Positions 54,223-62,694 of a stretch of DNA of 64,000 nt are shown piece after piece. The DNA is from Sulfuriferula sp. AH1 (GTDB lineage: Bacteria; Pseudomonadota; Gammaproteobacteria; Burkholderiales; Sulfuriferulaceae): positions 2,604,001-2,668,000 of the forward strand of contig NZ_CP021138.1 in NCBI RefSeq assembly GCF_002162035.1. The letters are read 5' to 3'. The notes beneath the pieces were generated by a model. That model had not been told where the DNA came from. It worked only from the letters and a program-made list of their open reading frames with translations, and did not search any database. The first letter of the stretch is position 1. The number at the start of each line of letters is the position of its first letter. A program made the position numbers and the translations under genes.

Positions 54223-55920
54223 TCAGGCGCGGCGGGTCAAGTCGACCACGCGCGCCACCTCCAGCAAACTGGTTTTACCGTCCAGCACAGCCGCGATACC
54301 TTCGTCTGCCAAAGTGCGATAGCCGCGCGACAATGCCAGGGTACGTATCTCCCCCTGGCTCGCCCGCCGCGCCACCAGCTCGTCCAGCTCGTTATCCAGC
54401 GGCAATAACTCCATCAGCGCCATGCGCCCGCGGTAGCCCTTGCCTTTGCACACAGGACAACCTGCCGCGCGATAAATCGGCGGATGGGTAGCGCGATTCC
54501 AGCCCAGCAACTGCTGCTCGTCAGCTTCCGGCACATAAGCCACCCGGCAGGTCGAGCACAATACCCGTACCAGCCGTTGGGCGATGACACCGATGATATT
54601 GCCGGCCATGATATCCGGCACGATGCCGATATCCAGCAATCGGGGGAATACGCCCAGCGCCGAGTTCGTATGCAGGGTGGTGAAAACCTGATGCCCGGTC
54701 ATCGCTGCGCGAAACGCCATTTGCGCGGTATCCTGATCGCGTATCTCGCCCACCAGAATGATATCCGGGTCCTGACGCATGATGGAGCGGATACCGTTTG
54801 CAAAATCGAGCTTGATCGTCTCGTTCACCGAAGTTTGCCGCATCAGATCGACCGGATATTCGACCGGATCCTCCAGCGTCATGATATTGACGGTCTCGTG
54901 ATTGACGTGATTGAGCAGCGAATACAGCGTAGTGGTTTTTCCCGACCCGGTCGGCCCGGTCACAATGACGACCCCTTCCGGGCGCGCCAGCATCAGCAAC
55001 AGCAATGTCATGGTGTCGGCGGGCAGATTCATTTGCATCAGCGGCATGATCGCGCGTTCGCGATCCAGTATGCGCAGCACGATGTTCTCGCCATGTATGG
55101 TCGGCTGCACCGAAGCCCGGAAATCAATCGGGCGCCCATGCAAGGTAAGGGAAAACCGCCCATCCTGCGGTGCCCGGTTCTCGGCAATGTTCATCCCCGA
55201 CATCACCTTCAGGCGCACTGCCATTGCCGGCCAGTAACTGTGATGCAGCGCGCGTATCTGCTCCAGCACGCCGTCAATGCGATAACGGATACGCAAAAAT
55301 GCCTGTTCGGGCTCGAAATGGATATCCGATGCGCCATGTTTGACCGCGTCTACCAGCAAGGCTTCGATCAGCCTTACCACCGGCTGGGTGTAATTATCGG
55401 TATTGAGCGCCATACTCTGATAATCGATTTCGCCGGTTTCGATTTCGTGGAGTATGCCGCCCACCGACAGTTCGAACCCATAAAACTTGTCCACCGCTTC
55501 GAGCAACTGTGCTTCGCTTGCCAGCACCAGCTCGATTTCGATATGAGTACCGATTAACGCCCGCAACTGATCCAGCGCCACCACGTTGAACATGTCGGTA
55601 ATGGCGATAGTCAGGGTTTGCGATTCGCCGTTGAAGGCGATCGGCAATACATAATGTCTGCGCGCGAACGCTTTCGGCACCAGATCCAGCGCTTCGGCAT
55701 CCGCAATCACATTGCCCAGATCGATACTGATGTGGCCGCTGGTATTGGCCAGCTGGTCGCGTATCACCGCTTCCGTGACAAAGCCCAGCTGTATCAGCTG
55801 GCGCCCTATCGGCACGCCATTGTCCTGCTGTTCCTTGATAGCGATGCGTAACTGGTCCGGGGTGATGGCGCCCTGTTGCACCAGAATCTCGCCCAAACGG
55901 GTCGTCTTGGTCACGTTCAT
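54223..55920 (-). CDS. mshE: Pilus assembly ATPase (MshE/PilB/GspE family)
   Basis: The 565-residue protein has an N-terminal MshEN domain (LGEILVQQGAITPDQLRIAIKEQ and repeats, the c-di-GMP-binding type of MshE), Walker A GPTGSGKT (322-329), the Asp box MTLEDPVEYPVD, Walker B IILVGEIRDQDTAQ and a four-Cys zinc site (CSTC 455-458, CPVC 488-491). It powers pilin polymerisation. The MshEN motif suggests control by c-di-GMP. Confidence 0.92.
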   Translation of the reverse strand: MNVTKTTRLGEILVQQGAITPDQLRIAIKEQQDNGVPIGRQLIQLGFVTEAVIRDQLANTSGHISIDLGNVIADAEALDLVPKAFARRHYVLPIAFNGESQTLTIAITDMFNVVALDQLRALIGTHIEIELVLASEAQLLEAVDKFYGFELSVGGILHEIETGEIDYQSMALNTDNYTQPVVRLIEALLVDAVKHGASDIHFEPEQAFLRIRYRIDGVLEQIRALHHSYWPAMAVRLKVMSGMNIAENRAPQDGRFSLTLHGRPIDFRASVQPTIHGENIVLRILDRERAIMPLMQMNLPADTMTLLLLMLARPEGVVIVTGPTGSGKTTTLYSLLNHVNHETVNIMTLEDPVEYPVDLMRQTSVNETIKLDFANGIRSIMRQDPDIILVGEIRDQDTAQMAFRAAMTGHQVFTTLHTNSALGVFPRLLDIGIVPDIMAGNIIGVIAQRLVRVLCSTCRVAYVPEADEQQLLGWNRATHPPIYRAAGCPVCKGKGYRGRMALMELLPLDNELDELVARRASQGEIRTLALSRGYRTLADEGIAAVLDGKTSLLEVARVVDLTRRA

Positions 55921-56831
55921 CGGGACTGGCTCACTGCATCCTGCAATTGACGGATACGGTTATTCAAACGTAATTCATCACCATGCCCACCTCCGCCTGA
56001 CGCCAGCTCCCGAGCCTTCAGATAATAGTTCAGCGCGACCGGATACAGCCGCAAATAATCCAGACTCACCGCCAGATTATAAGCATAGTCGGCATTACGG
56101 GTATTCGCCTGATAACTCTCAAAATACGCGGCTTCGGCTTCTCGCCAGCGGCGTTGTCCGGCGTACAAATTACCGAGACTGAACTGCAAAGCGGCTGATG
56201 GCTGCTGCTCCAGCAGCTGCCTGATTTGTGCTTCGGTATCGGCGACATGCAGCTCATCGCCTGACGCGGCCAATCCGGCTAGCGCAGTCACATTACGTGG
56301 GTCCAGCATTAATGCCCGTTGAAAATGCTGTCGCGCCTGCTCGCTCTGATTTTGCCGCAAAGCGATGACGGCCAGACCTAGCTGCACATCCACATTGTCG
56401 TCCCCGCCCAGCACCTGCTCATAATACTCGTGCGCCAGACTGTATTCGCCTGCTTGATAAGCATGCCAGGCCTTATCGAGCATCGATGTCAGTGAAACGG
56501 CGGAGCCGGCGGCATGTTTCGGAGGCGGCGCAGGATGCGATGTTTTCGAAGCTGCCGCACCTCGTCTGTCTTTTTGCAGCACGCCTTGTCCCCAGCGCAA
56601 ACCGGTCGTTGCTGCTGCCGCTTGACTGCTGGCCGCAACGGAAACAATTAATGGTTTGCCTGGCGCTGACGGCGCCTGTTCAAACAGGGCTGCGTTGGCA
56701 GCAGGCAGCTGAGGCGCCGCATCTGCCTGACCAAACAGTCCGCCCGCCAGTACGATTAAGGCGGCAAACCCACCCCGACGAGAGGAACTCGCACTTTGTC
56801 TGGGCTGATTATCTGCGCACAATAAGTTCAT
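55917..56831 (-). CDS. TPR protein of the pilus cluster (MshN-like)
   Basis: The 304-residue protein has one N-terminal helix (GGFAALIVLAGGLFGQADA, anchor or signal), a Pro/Ala-rich linker, and about five TPRs (about 120-285: AWHAYQAGEYSLAHEYYEQVL, QHFQRALMLDPRNVTALAGLA, EAAYFESYQANTRNADYAYNLA). MshN and PilF-like proteins of this kind help the secretin or platform. It overlaps the secretin and ATPase genes by four bases. Confidence 0.78.
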   Translation of the reverse strand: MNLLCADNQPRQSASSSRRGGFAALIVLAGGLFGQADAAPQLPAANAALFEQAPSAPGKPLIVSVAASSQAAAATTGLRWGQGVLQKDRRGAAASKTSHPAPPPKHAAGSAVSLTSMLDKAWHAYQAGEYSLAHEYYEQVLGGDDNVDVQLGLAVIALRQNQSEQARQHFQRALMLDPRNVTALAGLAASGDELHVADTEAQIRQLLEQQPSAALQFSLGNLYAGQRRWREAEAAYFESYQANTRNADYAYNLAVSLDYLRLYPVALNYYLKARELASGGGGHGDELRLNNRIRQLQDAVSQSR

Positions 56832-58609
56832 GGCTGTGGCATCGATGAATTACGACTGTCCAATTGGCCTAATTCCTGATCCGGCTTAGGCAAGTAACGC
56901 TTGAATGACTTCAGTTCGTCGCTCTCGAGCGACGGGGTAGCAATCACCGTGGGCCGCAAGAAAATCACCAATTCGGTTTGTTGCACATTGCGCTCGTGCT
57001 GGCCGAACAATGCACCGATGCCTTCCTGACGCGACAGACCCGGGATGCCGTCGCGGGCACGGTTAGTGTCATCCTGCATCAATCCGCCCAGAATCACCGT
57101 TTGCCCGCTGCCGACTTGCAGCACCGATTCCATTTCGCGCACCTGGATCACCGGTACTTTATTGGTAAGCGGCGCAATGATGCTGGGATTGGGATCGACC
57201 ACATCGCCCACCTTGCGTGAAATGGTTGGGCGCACATTCAAGGTCACCATGCCATTCTCCGAAATCTGCGGAGTCAGACTCATCACCAGACCGACGGGCA
57301 CGGTTTGCGGCGTGGTCGTGTAGGTAGTCACCGGTGCCGTATTGTTGGAAGTCACCGTATCGGCCTTGACCGTAAAATACACCAGGTTATCGACCACCTT
57401 GAGCAAGGCGGTCTGATTGTTGATCGCCATCAATTTAGGACTGGAAAGCACGCGCAAATTGCCAAACGATTCCAGCAGATTCAGCGTCGCTGTGTATTTC
57501 TGATCCTTGAATCCGCCGCTGAAGAACGGCGTGAGCGTATTCGCCAGATTGGTGCTGGCGGCACCATTGGTACTGAAGAACCAGCCTGCGCCGCCGCTTT
57601 CAACCACACGCTGCCAGTCTATCCCCATTTTGTACTGATCCTTCAGCGTCACCTCGACGATGGTTGCCTCGATCAATACCTGGCGCTGACTGGCCTGATT
57701 CACGCTACTCAGATAATTCTGTATCAGACGCTGCTGGCGTTCGGTGCCAACCACGCTCACCGTGCCCGTTACCGGATTTACCACGACATCGTTCTTCGAC
57801 AGCATCTCGGCTTGCGGGGAATACAGCGAACTCCCGAATACCTCTTTATACAGCCCGGGAGCTGCTGCCCCAGCACGTGCTACGGCTTGTGCCTGCAACA
57901 AGCGTTCGCTGCGTACATTGCGTTCGGCATCGACGCGCTGCTGCTTGTCTTCCTGTCGCTGGCTGGCCAAACGGGTAGAAATGAGTATGGCGCGCAGATT
58001 GTCGGTCAGCACGTCCCAGAAATTGTTATTCGACTTGCTGGCCACCGTGGTCGCAGAACTATTGCCATCCTGATCGCCGTCCTTGCCGACCCCGCCACCA
58101 GTACTGGCAATCTTGGCTGCGACGCCAATAGTGGAATCGGTATTGCGCGACAGGTTCACATAATTGATCCGGTAAGTCTGCATATAAGGCGTATCTGGCA
58201 TGATGGAAAGCGTCTTGCCTTCCATTTTGTAACGGATATTGGCTTGGCGGGCCACCCGTTCCAGTATTGCAGGCAGCGATTCGTTGACTGCATTCAGCGT
58301 CACTGTACCGGTAATGCCAGGACTGATGTCAATGTTGTATCGCGTATCGCGCGCGAGGGAAAACAGCAGCTCCTTGACCGGCACGTTGTCCACCACAACA
58401 GTATAAAGCGGCGCATATTGCTGAGGTTTTGGCCGGAGCAGGTCCGGCAGCGTTCTGACCAGAGGCGGAATGTCCGTCTCTGCGGGCGCAGGCGCTGCGC
58501 TCGCCTGGATATGTCCCGCTGATTGCCTGATCGTATTGGGAGGCACGCATCCGGACAATGCCGATACCAGCAGCACTCCCCAGCCTGCATTTGTAGTTAT
58601 TGAACGCAT
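56828..58609 (-). CDS. mshL: MSHA-type secretin lipoprotein (MshL family)
   Basis: About 593 residues with a lipobox (LSGC near residue 21), an STN-like domain (LLFSLARDTRYNIDISPGITGTVTLNAVNESLPAIL) and a C-terminal secretin domain (LRVLSSPKLMAINNQTALLKVVD to GQTVILGGLMQDD). It forms the outer-membrane pore for the pilus. A Gly/Ser-rich linker near 180 is long. The ATG at 58609 follows AGGGG; GTGs at 58612 and 58621 are alternatives. Confidence 0.9.
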   Translation of the reverse strand: MRSITTNAGWGVLLVSALSGCVPPNTIRQSAGHIQASAAPAPAETDIPPLVRTLPDLLRPKPQQYAPLYTVVVDNVPVKELLFSLARDTRYNIDISPGITGTVTLNAVNESLPAILERVARQANIRYKMEGKTLSIMPDTPYMQTYRINYVNLSRNTDSTIGVAAKIASTGGGVGKDGDQDGNSSATTVASKSNNNFWDVLTDNLRAILISTRLASQRQEDKQQRVDAERNVRSERLLQAQAVARAGAAAPGLYKEVFGSSLYSPQAEMLSKNDVVVNPVTGTVSVVGTERQQRLIQNYLSSVNQASQRQVLIEATIVEVTLKDQYKMGIDWQRVVESGGAGWFFSTNGAASTNLANTLTPFFSGGFKDQKYTATLNLLESFGNLRVLSSPKLMAINNQTALLKVVDNLVYFTVKADTVTSNNTAPVTTYTTTPQTVPVGLVMSLTPQISENGMVTLNVRPTISRKVGDVVDPNPSIIAPLTNKVPVIQVREMESVLQVGSGQTVILGGLMQDDTNRARDGIPGLSRQEGIGALFGQHERNVQQTELVIFLRPTVIATPSLESDELKSFKRYLPKPDQELGQLDSRNSSMPQP

Positions 58610-58692
58610 CACCCCTGCCACCCTATATTAATTATCTGATTCGATTCCAAATGCCACCACAGTGCACAGCACAAAAATAAATTTGCGCCGGA

Positions 58693-60138
58693 CTACGCCA
58701 GTTCGGCAGACTCGCCTTCCTGACGATAATTCTGCATGCGGCTATAGAGCGTTGTACGGTTGATACCAAGCATTTTCGCTGCCTTCGACAGATTGCCGTG
58801 CGTCAATGCCAGTGCGGCATCCACATAGCTCTTTTCCCATTCCTTCAGGGTCAGGTCGAGGTGGAAGTTCGCCATGGTCTGCAAATGCTTGCGCGCCAGC
58901 TCATACAAGGCCTTGCCGTCGCCCGGCAGCAAAATATCGTTGGCTGGCGCGACATCCGTATCCAGCTCGGCTTCGAGCTGCCCGACCCCCACCTGCTGAC
59001 CGGGATATTTGGTCGTCAGGCGGATGACGATGTTGCGCAATTCACGCACATTGCCGGGGAAATGATAATCCATCCACAATTCGGCAGCTGCTGCATCCAG
59101 AATGAAGGCAGCCATCTCGGCTTCACGCGCATAGAACATGCGGAAATACTTGAGCAATTCGAGCCTGTCCGTCCCCAGTTCGCGTAACGGCGGAACGCGA
59201 ATCTCGAAGACCGAGAGGCGGTGATACAAATCCGCCCGGAATCGCCCGGCTTTGATCTCCTGACGCAAATCGCGATTCGTCGCGGCAACCACGCGCGCAT
59301 GAGAAATACGTGACTGAGTTTCACCTACACGTTGATACTCGCCATTTTCCAGCACGCGCAATAATTTGGCTTGCAGCTCCAAAGGCAATTCGCCGATCTC
59401 ATCCAGAAACAGCGTGCCCTCGCTCGCTTCTTCAAAATAGCCGGCGCGATTGTTAACGGCGCCGGTAAATGCGCCTTTACAATAACCGAACAAAGTGGGT
59501 TCGACCAGCGTCGGCGAGATCGCGGCACAATTCAGCGCAAGGTAGGGTTTATGAGCGCGATTCGCCTGCTGATGTAGGCCGGCGGCTACCAGCTCCTTGC
59601 CGCTGCCGGACTCGCCTTCGATCAACACCGGAAACGGCGCATTGGCATATTGATTTACCTGTTGCCGCAGCTTTTCCAGCTTGTAACTCATACCGACAAT
59701 ACAGCACTGCACCGCTGGCGCTTCGGTTACCGCTTCGCGTTCAACATCCTGGATTTTTAATGCACTGAATAACAGCGCCTTGATTTGCTGAGGTTCACAG
59801 GGTTTGCCGACAAAATCGATTGCCCCCAGCGCTCGGGCATGGCGGGCATTTACTTCGTCATTCTGCCCTGACAGCACCAGTATCTTGATATTGGGAGCGA
59901 CTCCCAGCAAATCGCTGATCAAATGAAATCCTTCATCCGGCTTATGCGGCATCGGCGGCAATCCCAAATCGATCAAAGCCAGCTGCGGTGGCGTGCCCAG
60001 CTGGGTCAGCAAACTTTTAACCTGCGCCCGCGAGTCTGCGACGAATACCTCGAAATCACGCGACAACACGAAACTCAACGTGTCGGTGATCAACGGATCA
60101 TCATCTACGATTAACAAACTGGGCTTATTGGACTGCAA
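58693..60138 (-). CDS. prsR: Sigma-54-dependent response regulator (PrsR-like)
   Basis: The 481-residue protein has a receiver domain (acidic DDD 12-14, phospho-acceptor Asp57, Lys112), an AAA+ domain (Walker A GESGSGKE 175-182, GAFTGA 222-227, FLDEIGELPL) and a C-terminal Fis-type HTH (GNLSKAAKMLGINRTTLYSRMQ). This is the architecture of PrsR, which controls EPS/PEP-CTERM genes with RpoN. The start is TTG at 60138, strongly supported by AAGGGGAG five bases upstream. It probably responds to the kinase at 42809-44533. Confidence 0.88.
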   Translation of the reverse strand: MQSNKPSLLIVDDDPLITDTLSFVLSRDFEVFVADSRAQVKSLLTQLGTPPQLALIDLGLPPMPHKPDEGFHLISDLLGVAPNIKILVLSGQNDEVNARHARALGAIDFVGKPCEPQQIKALLFSALKIQDVEREAVTEAPAVQCCIVGMSYKLEKLRQQVNQYANAPFPVLIEGESGSGKELVAAGLHQQANRAHKPYLALNCAAISPTLVEPTLFGYCKGAFTGAVNNRAGYFEEASEGTLFLDEIGELPLELQAKLLRVLENGEYQRVGETQSRISHARVVAATNRDLRQEIKAGRFRADLYHRLSVFEIRVPPLRELGTDRLELLKYFRMFYAREAEMAAFILDAAAAELWMDYHFPGNVRELRNIVIRLTTKYPGQQVGVGQLEAELDTDVAPANDILLPGDGKALYELARKHLQTMANFHLDLTLKEWEKSYVDAALALTHGNLSKAAKMLGINRTTLYSRMQNYRQEGESAELA

Positions 60139-60215
60139 AACCGCTCCCCTTAACAATTAAATTAATTCTTATATGTACGACAAATTTTATCCTACAAGAA
60201 TAAACCAGTTGGAAT

Positions 60216-60238
60216 CATAGAGCAAACATCTCTCTATG
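60216..60238. repeat. Inverted repeat in the promoter region between prsR and an unknown gene
   Basis: CATAGAG-N9-CTCTATG has two perfect seven-base arms in an AT-rich stretch between the divergent genes. It could be an operator for either. No known regulator pattern was recognised. Confidence 0.4.
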
Positions 60239-60280
60239 GTAAAATTGTCTGTTTTTTAATTTTCAGCCTCCCCAGACACC

Positions 60281-60712
60281 ATGAAAGATTTTATTCGCCA
60301 CCTTGCCGAGCAGAGCCGGCTGGATGCAGTGCCCGTCAATACCGCGCTGAACGACGCATTGACCCATTTGGACAATATGCTGGCAGGGATAGCCGCGGCA
60401 TTGCAAGTAGAGTACATAGGGCCCTATGTCGGTGTGGAAACACTGAACGCGCATGCGATGGTAGTACGCGCACATGAATGGCAGATTCACCAGCCCAGCT
60501 GGAGCATGAAAATCTGCTCCGCCATTCCCGAAGCCAATTACCGCGCGGAATGGCCGGCCCAGGGCGCCAGCCGCTTACGTAAGCGCCTGATCGTCAAAGC
60601 CTTGCCGGCATTTTTTGCAGGTTACGCCGAAGCCGTGCGTCAGGCAGGCAAAGCCGATACGGCTGCCGGCCAGCGCGTCATCGCTCTGGAACAGCAATTT
60701 AACCATGCCTAA
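60281..60712 (+). CDS. Hypothetical protein, overlaps esterase gene
   Basis: The 143-residue soluble protein is not recognised. It is helical at both ends, with YIGPYVGVETLNAHAMVV and a Trp-rich HEWQIHQPSWSMKICSAIPEANYRAEWP in the middle. There is no signal peptide or membrane helix. Its stop overlaps the esterase start by eight bases, so the two are translationally coupled. The codon use looks like that of neighbouring genes. Confidence 0.75.
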   Translation: MKDFIRHLAEQSRLDAVPVNTALNDALTHLDNMLAGIAAALQVEYIGPYVGVETLNAHAMVVRAHEWQIHQPSWSMKICSAIPEANYRAEWPAQGASRLRKRLIVKALPAFFAGYAEAVRQAGKADTAAGQRVIALEQQFNHA

Positions 60713-61331
60713 ACCGCCGGTCGAATTGCTCGCGGGCACCGCCACTGCCAGCATCATAATGCTGCATGGACTGGGTGCTGACGGCTTCGATCTGGCGCCT
60801 GTTGCCCAAGCGCTGGATCTGCCCGATGTCCGTTTCATCCTGCCTCATGCCGAGCCGCGACCGGTCACCATTAACGGCGGTTATGTCATGCCGGCCTGGT
60901 ACGACATATGCCAGCCCGATCTGAGCCGGGAACAGGATGACGCAGGATTTGCACAGGCAAGAGAGATCGTCGCTAACTTGATCCGGCATGAAATAGCGCG
61001 GGATATCAGCAGCACAAGAATAATATTGGCGGGTTTTTCACAGGGAGGAGCGGTTGCACTGTATAGCGGCCTGACTCTGGGCCTGCCGCTGGCGGGGATT
61101 GCAGCATTATCGGCTTACCTGCCCCAATTACCGGCGGCAGTCAATCAAACGCTGCCGATATGGGCTGCACACGGCACCCGGGACGATGTTATTCCACTAA
61201 GTCTGAGCCAGGCGAGTTACGCCCGACTGGCGGAATCGCAGCTGGAAATGCACCTTTATCCGATGGCGCATGAAATCAGCATGAACGAGATAGCCGATCT
61301 GCGCGCATGGCTGCAAACACAGATCGGCTAA
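60705..61331 (+). CDS. Alpha/beta-hydrolase carboxylesterase (phospholipase/carboxylesterase family)
   Basis: The 208-residue enzyme has the oxyanion HGLGADG (21-27), the nucleophile Ser112 in GFSQGG, an Asp in HGTRDDVIP and a His in MAHEIS, a complete catalytic triad. GYVMPAWYDI is typical of this esterase family (EstB, acyl-protein thioesterase-like). It hydrolyses short acyl esters in the cytoplasm; the natural substrate is unknown. The ATG at 60705 is chosen because longer readings run inside the upstream gene. Confidence 0.92.
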   Translation: MPKPPVELLAGTATASIIMLHGLGADGFDLAPVAQALDLPDVRFILPHAEPRPVTINGGYVMPAWYDICQPDLSREQDDAGFAQAREIVANLIRHEIARDISSTRIILAGFSQGGAVALYSGLTLGLPLAGIAALSAYLPQLPAAVNQTLPIWAAHGTRDDVIPLSLSQASYARLAESQLEMHLYPMAHEISMNEIADLRAWLQTQIG

Positions 61332-61341
61332 AGCACCGCGA

Positions 61342-61614
<273 letters not shown>

Positions 61615-62103
61615 CTAAACCGACATTTTCTGCTGTAGCCGAGCCAGTACCGCGGGATGGACAAACGGGCTGACATCGCCGCCGAGCACAGCGATTTCCC
61701 GTACCATGCTGGCGGAAACAAACATGAATTGCTCGGCTGGCGTCATGAACACCGTTTCAATTTGCGGATTGAGGTTACGATTCATTCCCGCCAACTGGAA
61801 CTCATACTCGAAATCCGATACCGCCCGCAAGCCCCGCAATACAATATGCGCCCGCTGTGCCGCAACAAAATCCATCAGCAGGCCCGAAAAACCGAGTACG
61901 CGCACATTCGGCATATCGGCGAACACCAGCTCCGCCATCGCCACCCGTTCATCCAGCTCGAAAAACGGACACTTATGCCCTGCCAGCGCCACTGCAACCA
62001 CGATCTCGTCGAATATCCGCGTCGCGCGCCGAACCAGATCTTCGTGGCCGCATGTCACTGGATCGAACGTACCGGGGTAAACCGCAATTTTATGCATACC
62101 CAT
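61615..62103 (-). CDS. coaD: Phosphopantetheine adenylyltransferase CoaD
   Basis: The 162-residue enzyme makes dephospho-CoA from pantetheine 4'-phosphate and ATP. It has YPGTFDPVTCGHEDLV (nucleotidyltransferase HxGH), GLRAVSDFEYEFQLAGMNR and SASMVREIA in place of the usual SSTMVRE. Start ATG 62103 shares its A with the rsmD stop (TAATG); an ATG at 62097 is also possible. Confidence 0.95.
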   Translation of the reverse strand: MGMHKIAVYPGTFDPVTCGHEDLVRRATRIFDEIVVAVALAGHKCPFFELDERVAMAELVFADMPNVRVLGFSGLLMDFVAAQRAHIVLRGLRAVSDFEYEFQLAGMNRNLNPQIETVFMTPAEQFMFVSASMVREIAVLGGDVSPFVHPAVLARLQQKMSV

Positions 62104-62678
62104 TACCCATCATATTGAGCCTGTTGCAGCAAATTAAAGTACGCCAGACCCGCTCGCCCTTCGCGCCAGACCACCCAGCCGTCCGGCAGCTGCAGACTGC
62201 CGTCATGCTCGACGTAAACATAGGCCCCCGGATTCAGCAAAGGCGGCAACATCGCCAGCACCGCAGCTTGCAGACCTAATTTGAACGGCGGATCTATCAG
62301 CACCAGATCAAATTTGTGCTGCGTCAACAGCGGCGCAGACTGAGAGAGCAATTTTACCCCATCGGCGCATTCAAGAATAATATTGTTTACATTTAACATG
62401 GTCTGATTCGCCCGCAACGCTATACAGGCCGCCCGGTTGCTTTCCACCATGACCACACGCGCCGCGCCGCGCGAAGCCGCTTCAAACCCCAGCGCGCCAC
62501 TCCCCGCAAACAGATCCAGACAATGCCAGCCGGGCAAATCCTGCCCCAGCCAGTTAAACAACTTCTCCCGCACTGCATCAGCCGTGGGCCGCAAACCTTC
62601 GACATCGGGAAAGCTCAGCAGACGACGGCGCCATTGCCCGCCGATGATGCGCACACGATTGCGCTGCGCTGTTTTCAT
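62103..62678 (-). CDS. rsmD: 16S rRNA (guanine966-N2)-methyltransferase RsmD
   Basis: The 191-residue enzyme methylates G966 of 16S rRNA using S-adenosylmethionine. It shows RIIGGQWRRRLLSFPDVEGLRPTADAVREKLFNWL, the SAM-binding DLFAGSGALGFEAASRGA and the catalytic LIDPPF. The rsmD-coaD pair is conserved in many proteobacteria. Confidence 0.95.
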   Translation of the reverse strand: MKTAQRNRVRIIGGQWRRRLLSFPDVEGLRPTADAVREKLFNWLGQDLPGWHCLDLFAGSGALGFEAASRGAARVVMVESNRAACIALRANQTMLNVNNIILECADGVKLLSQSAPLLTQHKFDLVLIDPPFKLGLQAAVLAMLPPLLNPGAYVYVEHDGSLQLPDGWVVWREGRAGLAYFNLLQQAQYDG

Positions 62679-62694
62679 ATGCGCCTTTTATCTT

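Noticed and set aside
57305-58522. Plus-strand open frame (405 codons) opposite the secretin
   Set aside because: Shadow of mshL with no domain or start signal.
58622-58692. Possible sigma-54 promoter before the secretin (minus strand TGGCATTTGGAATCG)
   Set aside because: The GG is followed after ten bases by CG in place of GC, so the key -12 element is missing.
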